A stretch of 33,396 nucleotides of DNA. Origin: an uncultured Clostridia bacterium. GTDB lineage: Bacteria; Bacillota; Clostridia; Oscillospirales; CAG-272. The notes under the pieces were generated by a model. The model saw only the letters and a program-made list of their open reading frames with translations. It ran no database searches and was not told where the DNA came from. The position numbers and the translations under genes are program-made. Location of the stretch: NCBI GenBank assembly GCA_904502055.1, contig CAJGDZ010000003.1, forward strand, positions 1-33,396. Reading direction: 5' to 3'. Shown piece after piece: positions 18,971-28,800 of the stretch; the first letter of the stretch is position 1; each line of letters starts with the position of its first letter.

Positions 18971-21910
18971 ATGAGGACAGCAACCATTCCCGAGATGGCG
19001 AAAAACGAGGCGTTTTGCCGTGAGAGCGTGGTTTCGTATCTCGGATACGAGGCCGAGCTTGGCGACGGTGCATTCGACCTGCATCTTGCCTTCGGAGGCG
19101 CGACCGGCGGTGGACTTACCTTCGAGGCGGCGATCTTAACCGAGGGGGAGGACGGTCTCCCCACGTCGGCTTCACTTGAAGCAACCCTTGAGCGCGAGGG
19201 TGACCGCGCGCTTCTTACGGTTGCCTCGCTTCCGACGGCGCCGAAGGGCGGCGCGTTTGAGCTTGTGGTGCGCCCCTTTGTGACGGGTGCGCACGGACTT
19301 CGCCGCTACGGCGAGAGCGTGATACTGTACTACGGCGGCAAGGCGGCGACCGACGGCACGCCGATCTTAAGCACAACGCCCGAGGAAACGGTGGCCGTGG
19401 TTGCCACCGACGATACCTTTATTTTCAACGAGGACAACTATCAGCACCGCACCGCCAATTTCGGCAAGGTGGATAAGCTTCACGTCCGCAACACGGGTGA
19501 CGTGGACACCGATCTTTACCGCGCATCCTATTTCAAGTTTACCTTGAATGCCGAGGAAGTGGCGCTTCTTGATGCGGGTGTGCCCGCAAAGCTTCGCCTT
19601 TTCGTGATGGGCACCGAGCATAAGCCCACAAGAAAGCTTTATGATCTTGCGGTGTACGCCACCGACACGAAGTGGTCGGAGGAGGAGCTGAATTACAACA
19701 ATCACCGCGAGCTTGCGGCCACGGGTGAGCTTCTGGCAAAAGACATTCATTGCGAGGGCGGATATCTCAGCGTGGATATCGTTCCGTATCTCAAAAAGCA
19801 GACGCGCGGCGCTGACGGAAGCATTACGGTCTCCTTCTGCCTCACGAATGAGGGACACGAGGACGCGATCGTTGTGTTCGTAAGCTCGAGGGAATCGAGC
19901 TACGGCAAGCCGATCATCGAGTTCGGTCGACCGCCGCTTGGGTCGGTGGAATTCAATCTGCCGCAGGCCGAAAACAACGGCTTTGAGCCGTGGGGTTATG
20001 CCAAAACGATCGTGGACGAGTGGTTTTCGGGTCTTCGGGACAAGATCTATTCGAAGGACGAAAACGGTAGGCTGATCTACCACGATGAGCTTGGCACGCT
20101 TGCCCCGAAGGGCTACGCCGCAACCGAGCCGACGGGCGACTTCACCCGCGAGATGAAGTGGATTCCCTCGTGCATCTGGACCGAGGACGGCGGACAGACG
20201 GGCTTTGAAGAGAGCAAGGCAGAGAAGTACATCCGCACGATCGAGACCTTGGGAAGCTCCGAGGGCAAGCCCTTTATGGAGACTCCTTACGCCAAGAAGG
20301 TGGAAAAGGATGTGTACGGCGGCATTGCTAACGCCGGATGGAAGGGCGAGGCCACGGGCTTCTACCACACCGAAAAGCACGGCGTTCGCACCTACATCAT
20401 TGACCCTTTGGGCAACCCCTTCTTCGCCATCGGTATCAACACCGTTTGCTTTGGCGATTCGGACAACCATAAGCACTATTCGCTGGACAAGTACGGCGAT
20501 AAGAAGACCTATTACCGCGAGATCTCGGCTTCGCTGAAGGAGATCGGCTTCACCATCAACCATCTGGGCGACGTGGACGAGCTTCTCCGCGAGGAAAACG
20601 GTCTTGCCGTGGTTGTGGGTACGGGTGTGATCCGCCCCTATATGAACAGCATCGGACGCGCCACACTTTGCGAGGGGCTGTATCCCCACAACAACACCAT
20701 CAATGTTTTTGACCCGGATTTCGTGAAATTTGCGCGCGAATCCTTGGGCGAGATGATCGAAAAGCAGGGCTATGCCGACAAGGCCAACCTCTTCGGCTAC
20801 ACGACCGACAACGAGCAGCCTGCGGGTCCCGACATTCTTGACCGTTATCTCCTGCTTGACCCCAAGGAGCCGACCAACGCCTTCTCGTATGCTACGGCAT
20901 GGAGCTTTGTGGCGGCACGCATGGGATGTGCGTGGCCAACGCTTGCCGCATTCCAGAATTCGCCCGAGCACGCCAGGATGAACAGTGAATTCCTTGGCTT
21001 TATGTATGCAAGATACAGTAAGGTCTGCCGTGAGGCACTCCTCGCCGCCGACCCCAATCATATGTATATCGGCTCGCGCGTGTTCCACACCTGCCTTACC
21101 GACGAGGGCTATCTTCGTGCGGCAGGCTACTATCTCGACATCATCACGGTCAACCTTTACGGCAACGCCAACCCGAGCCTTGAGACCATCAACAACATCT
21201 ACCGTTACTCGGGCAAGCCGTTTATCGTGACCGAGTTTTATGCCAAGGCATCCGACTCGATCGACGCCAATGGCTTCAAGCTCGCCAACTCCTGCGGCGC
21301 GGGACAGGTGGTCGAGACCCAGCAGAACCGCGCGGACTATTACGAGCACTACGCGCTCACGCTTCTGGAGTCGGGAGCCGCGGTGGGCTGGACGTGGTAT
21401 CGCTTCCGCGACAACGACCAGGGTCTATATCGCAAGGTGGGCACCGACAATACCATGTATATGTGCCACGTGACCTACGGCGTGAAGCGCGGCGCCAACA
21501 GCTTCATGGACGAGCAGGGAAGACTTCTGACGGCGGACGAGGTGGGCGAATTTGAGGAGATCTACCGCGGTGAGCCGATGGCCTCCAATCAGAACGTCAA
21601 CAAGGGCATATACGCCAACCGCTTCACTTCGGTGGTGACGGTGTACGACTACGACAAGGACGGAACACTCATCGATTCGACGAGCGTGATGGTTGAGGAT
21701 CCGATGAGCGAGCATCCCGTCGACGGCACGGTGCTGCGCGCGCTTTCGGGTGACGCGACCTATACCGTTGGAAGAGCAGAGAAGCCCGATGGCGGCTATA
21801 CCATGACCCTTCTTACGGTCTTTGAGGGCAAATATATTGCCTTTGCCGAGTCGATCCGTCGTATCAGCGATTACGCCGTGGGAATTTCGGAGTATTTTGC
21901 GGCAAACTAA
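18971..21910 (+). CDS. Non-secreted agarase-like clan GH-A glycoside hydrolase, paralogue 7 (short form)
   Basis: The protein has 979 residues, starts MRTATIPEMAKNEAFCRES and has no signal peptide or ConA/LamG-like domain. AAAGGA (18958-18963) is seven bases before ATG 18971. An in-frame GTG at 18953 overlaps the previous stop and could add six residues. Either way translation is likely coupled to paralogue 6. The domains are the small beta domain, the DNRLRE-like domain (TDDTFIFN, ASYFKFTL, AKLRLFV), the barrel and the C-terminal domain. The putative acid/base is Glu615 in TDNEQPAG and the putative nucleophile is Glu755 in VTEFYAKA, the same variant motifs as paralogue 5. TINHLGD and VSSRESSYGKPIIEFG also tie it to paralogue 5. 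AAVGWTWYRF has Ala where sisters have Cys. A cytoplasmic partner of paralogue 6 is inferred from the shared unit. Confidence 0.83.
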   Translation: MRTATIPEMAKNEAFCRESVVSYLGYEAELGDGAFDLHLAFGGATGGGLTFEAAILTEGEDGLPTSASLEATLEREGDRALLTVASLPTAPKGGAFELVVRPFVTGAHGLRRYGESVILYYGGKAATDGTPILSTTPEETVAVVATDDTFIFNEDNYQHRTANFGKVDKLHVRNTGDVDTDLYRASYFKFTLNAEEVALLDAGVPAKLRLFVMGTEHKPTRKLYDLAVYATDTKWSEEELNYNNHRELAATGELLAKDIHCEGGYLSVDIVPYLKKQTRGADGSITVSFCLTNEGHEDAIVVFVSSRESSYGKPIIEFGRPPLGSVEFNLPQAENNGFEPWGYAKTIVDEWFSGLRDKIYSKDENGRLIYHDELGTLAPKGYAATEPTGDFTREMKWIPSCIWTEDGGQTGFEESKAEKYIRTIETLGSSEGKPFMETPYAKKVEKDVYGGIANAGWKGEATGFYHTEKHGVRTYIIDPLGNPFFAIGINTVCFGDSDNHKHYSLDKYGDKKTYYREISASLKEIGFTINHLGDVDELLREENGLAVVVGTGVIRPYMNSIGRATLCEGLYPHNNTINVFDPDFVKFARESLGEMIEKQGYADKANLFGYTTDNEQPAGPDILDRYLLLDPKEPTNAFSYATAWSFVAARMGCAWPTLAAFQNSPEHARMNSEFLGFMYARYSKVCREALLAADPNHMYIGSRVFHTCLTDEGYLRAAGYYLDIITVNLYGNANPSLETINNIYRYSGKPFIVTEFYAKASDSIDANGFKLANSCGAGQVVETQQNRADYYEHYALTLLESGAAVGWTWYRFRDNDQGLYRKVGTDNTMYMCHVTYGVKRGANSFMDEQGRLLTADEVGEFEEIYRGEPMASNQNVNKGIYANRFTSVVTVYDYDKDGTLIDSTSVMVEDPMSEHPVDGTVLRALSGDATYTVGRAEKPDGGYTMTLLTVFEGKYIAFAESIRRISDYAVGISEYFAAN

Positions 21911-21922
21911 CCCAATTTTATC

Positions 21923-21967
21923 AAACGCTTATGGCGGCACACCCGTGCGCGTCATAAGCGTTTTTTT
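21923..21967 (+). terminator. Intrinsic terminator after paralogue 7
   Basis: An 11-bp stem (AAACGCTTATG at 21923-21933 with 21953-21963) with an inner GCAC/GTGC pairing, followed by a run of T from 21961 to 21967. It closes the paralogue 6-7 unit. Confidence 0.88.
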
Positions 21968-22014
21968 ATATGCGAAATAACCAAGGATGTATTTGTTTTT
22001 TTTGTTGAAAAACA

Positions 22015-22043
22015 TTGACAGGGTGACGAAAATATGATAAAAT
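22015..22043 (+). promoter_or_regulatory. Sigma-A-type promoter of the paralogue 8-9 unit
   Basis: TTGACA (22015-22020), a 17-bp spacer and TAAAAT (22038-22043, five of six consensus bases). T/A-rich sequence lies upstream. The start codon is 50 bases downstream. Confidence 0.83.
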
Positions 22044-22092
22044 AACACATATATTTTGGGCGTTTTGTTCACAAAAGAGAAAGGGGTTTTTT

Positions 22093-25000
22093 ATGAAAAA
22101 CAAATTTGTCTTTTCCCGCGCAGTCCGTCTGCTTTTCGTGATCGCGCTTATGGCGCTGATGACGGTGGGAGCTATGGTGTCCGCCTCGGCCGATGACCTT
22201 GAGTGGAATCTTCTGACCGATGCCGGCGGTGACTACCGACTGTATGAGGGCGGCTTTGATATCAGGACCGACGAGAATGGGGTCACCTACGCGGAAAACA
22301 ACGGTGGCAGTGCCACGCTTTACGTGTATGACGACACCAATATGATGGGGTCCTTTATGACCTTCTCGCTGGAGGGTGATTTCTATTTCAATTCCTTCCC
22401 GCAGGGCTATCGCGACGGCAAGACGCCCGAGGAGAGCCCGCTTTCTTTCCTTTGCTGGATCTACACCAACATCGGAACGGGAAAACCCGATCGTTTCAAT
22501 TCGATTCGTATTGACAACAACGGCTATCTGTATACCACCGGCTCGACCACGACCCGTACCGATGTTAAGCTCGAGACCGGCAGATGGTATAATATCCGTT
22601 GCATCTTCACGCCCAGAAACGGTATCTGTGAGCTTTGGCTTGACGGCGAGAAGATGTTTGACTTCAAGATTGAGCCCTTCCGTACGAGCAAGTACAGCTC
22701 GTATGCCGTCCGTTATTTCGACGGCTTTTACGATTTCTCCGTAAAGATGAAGAATATCCTCGTTAAGACCGATAGCAGCTACGTGGTTGAGCTTAAGCGC
22801 GAGCAGTCCGCCGACTACCTTGGCTATCAGGTGGCAAAGCCCGAGGGTGACACCTTCTCGCTTCGCGGTGTGTTCGGCGTGAACGGTGTGGATCATAGCC
22901 GCGTTGGTTATGAGGTGCTTCTGCTGGACATTGACGAGGACGGTCAGGTGATTACCGAGTCGATCTCGCACAAGGAGCAGACGATCTACGAGACGGTGCG
23001 CGATTCCGCAGGCAACGTTTATAACATCAAGGAGCTTTACGGCTATAACTATGCGGCGGCGCTTGAGATCCCGAACATTCCGATCGAGCCCAACGGTGGC
23101 AGTATGGAGATCGTGATCCGTCCGTACGTGCTCGATAATGACGGAATCCGCCGTTACGGTTTGGCACAAACGCTTTATTACATCGGTGAGATCGGGGATG
23201 ACGGATGTCCCGTGCTTCACAAAAACGACGGCAAGGTCTATACGGTGAACTGCACCGATGATACTTATATCTGGAACAAGGCGGGAAATACGACGGCCGA
23301 TTACGGTTCCTCGACCATGTATATTTTCCGCAACCCCGGCGACGCCAACAAGGATGGCTATCGTGCGTGCTACTATAAGTTCACGCTGGATGCCGAGACG
23401 GTTAAGCAGCTGGAAACGGCGGCTTCGGCCAAGTTCCGTGTTTACATTCCCCGCGTGGATGGAAATGTCAACCGAAAGCTTTACGACATCGTGGTTCACG
23501 CGACCGATACCGACTGGGATGAGCATTCGCTCAATTTCCAGAATCACGGCTCGATGGCGGCGGCCAGAGAGCAGGTATATCAGGGTGCGTGCCGCCCGGC
23601 GGCCTATTTGACGGCTGACGTGCTTCAGTATCTCATTTCCGAGCCTTTGAACGAGGACGGCTCCTTGACGGTATCCTTCCGTATCACGACCGAGGGTAAG
23701 AGCGATGCCCTGGAGGTTTATGCCAACTCCAAGGAGACCAGCTATAAGCCGGTCATCGAGATATCCAACTCGGTGTATGAGGTGGCGACCAATCTGGAAA
23801 AGATGGCCAACGTCGGATACGAGCCCTGGGGCTACGCCGAGGCACTTGTGGACGAGTGGTTTGAGGAGCTTCAGTATGAGGTGTGGCTGACCGATATGTT
23901 CGGTGAGCCGATCTATCACAGCGAAGAGCCCTTTGCTCCCAACGGTTACGGTGCCAAAACGGCAACCGGTGACTTCACCGTTCCCGTACGCTGGCTCAAC
24001 AACGGCTTCTGGTCCACCAGCTCCGCTGAGGGCTACAAGAAGGGCGAGAGCTACTTCCGCGGCGACAAGTTTGCACGCACGCTGGCAACGCTGGGTACCA
24101 GCACCGCAAACGCCTTCCTTGATTCCGAATATGCCGAGATGCGCGCGACCTACGACAGCTACGGCGGTATTACCAATGCCGGCTTTAAGGGTCAGGCCAC
24201 AGGCTTCTTCCACACCGAGATGTACAACGGCAGAGCGTATATCATCGACCCGCTTGGCTATCCCTACTTTGCCTTCGGTATGAATGAGGTAGGTATCGGT
24301 GGCGGCAATCACGTGAAGTATTCGCTTGACACGTACGGAACCGAGGAAAACTACTACAACGCCATCACTGCCGAGCTTCTCGAGCTTGGTGTCAATACCG
24401 CCTTCGTAAGCAACAATAAGGAGCTTCTTGCGGTGGAGGACAGCCTTGCGGTCGCTGTGGGTCTTGACGTTGTCGGTGTATACATGAAGCGCATCGGACG
24501 TGCGCCCATTACCGAGGGTGAATTCCCCTTCAACAATACGATGAACGTATTTGACCCCGATTTTGTTACGGTTTCCAATGAGAATGTGGCAAAGCAAATC
24601 CTGGCGGGCAACTACGTGGGCAATCCTCACATTTTCGGTTATACGACCGATAACGAGCTTCCCTCGGCGCGCGATCTTCTTTCCAACTATCTGACGCTTA
24701 ACCCCGCGGAGGAAGCCACCAACGCCTTCTCGTATGCGGTGGCGTGGACGTGGTTAGCCAGACGTATGGAGACCGACAATCCCACGTTGGATATGTATCT
24801 CTCCTCGCCCGATCACGATCGTATGGCAGAAGAATTCTTCAGCTTTGTCTATGCGAGATATTACAAGGTGGCAAGGGATGCCATCAGGCTTACCGACCCC
24901 GATCATATGTATCTCGGCTCGCGCGTGGCGGGTGACTGTAAGGTCAACGAGGGTTATCACAGAGCCGCCGGCTACTATCTGGATATCCTCACGGTCAACC

Positions 25001-25755
25001 TTTATGACGGCATGAACCCCGCGGCAACGACCATCACCGATCTGTACCGCAATTCGGGTAAGCCCTTTATCGTAACCGAGTTCTATGCGATGAGCATTGA
25101 CGCTACCGATGCCAACGGCTGGCTGCTTGCAAGCTCGCACGGTGCAGGTGCTTATACCGAAACGCTGGAGGAGAGAGCGACCTACTATGAGCATTACGTG
25201 CTCTCGCTGATCGAGTCCAAGGCGTGTGTGGGCTGGATCTGGTACCGCTTCCGCGATAACGACCAGAGCATTTACCACTCCATCAATCTGAATATGGACG
25301 TGATCATGCTTTCCTCTACGGTGGCAGAGATCGCCACACCGCACACCTTCCTGGGTGAGGACGGCGTGATCTATACTGCCGAGCAGGTCGGCTTCTACGA
25401 TACGGTTTATCAGGGTAACCTGATCAACTCCAATCAGAACAGTAACAAGGGTCTTTACAACAACGATTTCTCGTCGACCGTTACGGTATATAACTACGGT
25501 GCAGACGGCAAGCTGATCTCCTCGAAGGGCTACGAGATCGAACACCCCGAGAGCGAGGAGCTTGCAGACGGCACGGTCGTGAACGCCTCGGAGGGCGATG
25601 AATTCTTCGAGATCGGCACGGTGACCAATGCCGACGGAAGCTATACAAAGACCGTTCTGACCGTCTATAAGGGAAGATACGTGGCGTTTGCCAAGGCTAT
25701 CCGCTCGCTGAGCACCTATATGATTGGCTTGATCAACTACTTCGACGCGCAGTAA
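22093..25755 (+). CDS. Secreted multidomain agarase-like clan GH-A glycoside hydrolase, paralogue 8
   Basis: The protein has 1220 residues. AAGGGG (22081-22086) lies six bases before the ATG. The signal peptide is residues 1-33 (VSASA, then DDLEWN). The domain order is that of paralogue 2. The putative acid/base is Glu855 in TDNELPSA and the putative nucleophile is Glu996 in VTEFYAMS. The AMS string in place of AKG/AKA and SA in place of SG are shared only with paralogue 9. The segment after YEPWGYAE also departs from the rest: LQYEVWLTDMFGEPIYH replaces the usual LRDKIYPxDxxGNxIYY. DPDHMYLGSR has Asp where all others have Asn, next to the predicted active site. These changes suggest a different substrate or binding mode. 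It is the first gene of a two-gene unit. Confidence 0.85.
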   Translation: MKNKFVFSRAVRLLFVIALMALMTVGAMVSASADDLEWNLLTDAGGDYRLYEGGFDIRTDENGVTYAENNGGSATLYVYDDTNMMGSFMTFSLEGDFYFNSFPQGYRDGKTPEESPLSFLCWIYTNIGTGKPDRFNSIRIDNNGYLYTTGSTTTRTDVKLETGRWYNIRCIFTPRNGICELWLDGEKMFDFKIEPFRTSKYSSYAVRYFDGFYDFSVKMKNILVKTDSSYVVELKREQSADYLGYQVAKPEGDTFSLRGVFGVNGVDHSRVGYEVLLLDIDEDGQVITESISHKEQTIYETVRDSAGNVYNIKELYGYNYAAALEIPNIPIEPNGGSMEIVIRPYVLDNDGIRRYGLAQTLYYIGEIGDDGCPVLHKNDGKVYTVNCTDDTYIWNKAGNTTADYGSSTMYIFRNPGDANKDGYRACYYKFTLDAETVKQLETAASAKFRVYIPRVDGNVNRKLYDIVVHATDTDWDEHSLNFQNHGSMAAAREQVYQGACRPAAYLTADVLQYLISEPLNEDGSLTVSFRITTEGKSDALEVYANSKETSYKPVIEISNSVYEVATNLEKMANVGYEPWGYAEALVDEWFEELQYEVWLTDMFGEPIYHSEEPFAPNGYGAKTATGDFTVPVRWLNNGFWSTSSAEGYKKGESYFRGDKFARTLATLGTSTANAFLDSEYAEMRATYDSYGGITNAGFKGQATGFFHTEMYNGRAYIIDPLGYPYFAFGMNEVGIGGGNHVKYSLDTYGTEENYYNAITAELLELGVNTAFVSNNKELLAVEDSLAVAVGLDVVGVYMKRIGRAPITEGEFPFNNTMNVFDPDFVTVSNENVAKQILAGNYVGNPHIFGYTTDNELPSARDLLSNYLTLNPAEEATNAFSYAVAWTWLARRMETDNPTLDMYLSSPDHDRMAEEFFSFVYARYYKVARDAIRLTDPDHMYLGSRVAGDCKVNEGYHRAAGYYLDILTVNLYDGMNPAATTITDLYRNSGKPFIVTEFYAMSIDATDANGWLLASSHGAGAYTETLEERATYYEHYVLSLIESKACVGWIWYRFRDNDQSIYHSINLNMDVIMLSSTVAEIATPHTFLGEDGVIYTAEQVGFYDTVYQGNLINSNQNSNKGLYNNDFSSTVTVYNYGADGKLISSKGYEIEHPESEELADGTVVNASEGDEFFEIGTVTNADGSYTKTVLTVYKGRYVAFAKAIRSLSTYMIGLINYFDAQ

Positions 25756-25770
25756 CGCGTATACACTCCG

Positions 25771-25810
25771 GTTGGAGCAGGCGCCCTGGCATCTGCTCCA
25801 ACTGCTTTTT
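25771..25810 (+). terminator. Terminator-like hairpin between paralogues 8 and 9
   Basis: A perfect 10-bp stem (GTTGGAGCAG at 25771-25780, complement at 25793-25802), then TGC and five T. The ribosome binding site of paralogue 9 (AAGGAG, 25811-25816) begins at the next base. No promoter fits between, so paralogue 9 depends on read-through. An attenuating or regulated terminator is inferred. Confidence 0.65.
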
Positions 25811-25822
25811 AAGGAGAATACC

Positions 25823-28800
25823 ATGAACACACAAAGAAGAAGTTTGCGCCGTGTGCTTGTGTCTCTCGGGATGCTTGTGCTTTTGGTGCTTGGGCTTACG
25901 CTTTGGGCCTCGGCCGACGACATCTCGATCAACCTTCTTGCCGATGAGAACAGCGGATACCGCCTGGAGCGGTATCGGTTTGACCTTGCCGAGGAAGAGG
26001 ACGGTACGGTGTATACCTACAACCGTCCGGGTGAAAATGCCGCACTTTACGCCTACGACGACGAAAACCTTATGGGATCGTATTTCACCTTCTCGCTGGA
26101 GGGAGACTTCTATTTTGGCGCTTTCCCAAGCGGTCTTCGCGACGGCACAACGGCGGAGGAAAATCCGCTTTCCTTCCTTTGCTGGATCTATACGCGCCTG
26201 GATACGGGCAAGCCCGGTGTTTTCAATTCGCTTCGCCTGGACGGCAACGGCTATCTGTATACGCAGGCCGCCTCGCCTGTAAAGACCGACGTGCAGCTTG
26301 AGACCGGAAGATGGTACAACATTCGTTGTGTCTTTACGCCCAAGAACGGCATCAGCGAGGTGTTCATTGACGGCGAAAAGCGGTTTGATTTCAAGATCGA
26401 GCCTTACCGTCCCGGCAAATACATCTCTCACGCGGTGCGCTATTTTGACGGCTTCTTTAACTGGGACGTCAAGATGAAGAATCTGTATTTCAAGACCGAT
26501 AGCAGCTATTCGGTGGAGCTCAAGCGTGAGGCTGCCGCCGATTATATGGGCTATCAGGTCACAAAGCCCGAGGGCGATAGCTTCACCGCGCGCGCGGTGC
26601 TGGGGCTGGATAGCCTGGATTACCGCCGTGTGGGCTATGAGACGCTCATTCTCTCGCGTGACGAGGAGGGCAACGTAATGACCGAGTCCCTCTCGGAGGG
26701 CACGGCAACCGTATACCAAACGCTTCGCGATGCCGACGGAAATCTGTATAACATCTCGGAGCTTTACGGTCGCAAGTACGCGGCGGCGCTGGAGATCCCG
26801 GAGCTTCCGCTCGAGCCGATGTACGCGACCTATGAGATCGTCATTCGTCCGTACGTTCTCGGCAACGACGGCATTCGCCGCTACGGACTTGCCACTACGC
26901 TTTATTACATTGGCGAGCAGGACGGGGAAGGGTATCCCATTCTGCACAAGAACGAGGGCAAGATCCTTACCGTCGAGTGTACCGACGATACGTTTATCTG
27001 GAACAAGAACGGCTATCAGACTGCCGACCAGGGAAGCACAACGATGATGATGTTCCGCAACCCCGGAACGCCCAACAACGACGGCTACCGCGCGTGCTAT
27101 TTTCAGTTCACGCTGGACGCCGAGACCGTAAAGGCGCTGGATACGGCGGCCTCGGCCAAGCTTCGCGTTTACATTCCCAGTATTGACTCCAATATCTATC
27201 GCAAGCTTTACGACGTGGTGGTTCACGCCACCAAGAGCGGCTGGAACGAGCACGACCTGAATTTCCAGAATCATACGTCCATGGCTACCACGATGGAGCT
27301 CGTGGGGCAGGGACCCTGCCGTGCGGCCAGCTATTTCTCCATCGACGTGCTTTCCTACCTCCGCAGCGAGATGGTAAACGAGGATGGTACCATGACCGTG
27401 TCCTTCCAATTGACCAGCGAGGGCAAGGGTGACGCGCTCGAGGTCTTTGTGTATTCGCGGGAGACCACCTTCAAGCCGATCCTTGAGATCTCCAATTCCA
27501 TTTACGAGATCAGCACCAATCTGGATAAGATGGCCAACATCGGCTATGAGCCCTGGGGTTACGCCGAGGCACTTGTAGACGAGTGGTTTGAGGAGCTTCA
27601 GTATGAGGTGTGGAACGTCGATATGTTCGGCGAATCGCAGGACCATGAGGAGATCGGTGACTTTGCTCCGAACGGCTACGGCCAAAAGACGGCCGCGGGT
27701 GACTTCACCGTGCCCGTAAGCTGGCTGAACAACGGTATCTGGTCTACCAACGAGACCGAGGGCTATATCTACGGAAAAGAGTACCTGCGCAGCGACAAAT
27801 TCGCACGCACGCTGGCTACGCTTGGTACCAGTACCGCCAATGCTTTCCTGAAGTCCTCGTACGCCGAGATGCGTGCCGAGTACGATTCGTACGGCGGCAT
27901 TACCAATGCGGGCTTTACGGGTGAGGCAACCGGCTTCTTCCACACCGAGGTGCATAACGGAAGATGCTATATCATTGACCCGCTTGGAAATCCGTACTTC
28001 GCGTTCGGTATGAACGAGGTAGGGCTTGGCGCCGACAATCACATTGGCTATTCGCTGGACGCATACGGCTCCGAGGAGAATTTTTACAAGCAGATGACCG
28101 CGGATCTTCTGGATCTTGGTATCAACACTGCCTTTGTCAGCACCACCGACGAGCTTTTGAAGGTGGAAAACGGTCTTTCGTGTGTGGTGGGCATTGACGT
28201 GATCGGTCATTATATGAGCCGCATCGGACGTGCCAAGGTCAGTGAGGGACAGTTCCCCTACAACAACACCATGAACGTCTTTGACCCCGATTTTGTGACG
28301 GTTTCCGAGCAATACGTGGCCGGAAAGATCGAAAAGGGCGGTTACGCCGACGATCCGAACATCTTTGGCTATACGACCGACAACGAGCTTCCCGCGGCGC
28401 GTGATCTTCTGGGCGGCTACCTGACGCTCAATCCCGCCGAGGAGGCCACCAACGCCTTTTCCTACGCGGTTGCCTGGACGTGGCTGGCCAGACGTATGGA
28501 GCTGGACAACCCCACGCTCTCGGATTATCTGAACTCCCCCGATCGCGAGAGAATGGCGCAGGAATTCTTCAGCTTTGTATACGCCAGATACTATAAGGTG
28601 GCAAGGGATGCCATCCGCGCAAGCGATCCCAACCATATGTACCTCGGCTCGCGTGTGGCGGGTGACTGTAAGGTCAACGAGGGCTATCACAGAGCTGCCG
28701 GCTACTATCTGGACGTCATCACCGTCAACCTTTACGACGGTATGAATCCTGCGGCAGAGACCATTTCGAACATCTACCGTTATTCGGGAAAGCCGTTTAT

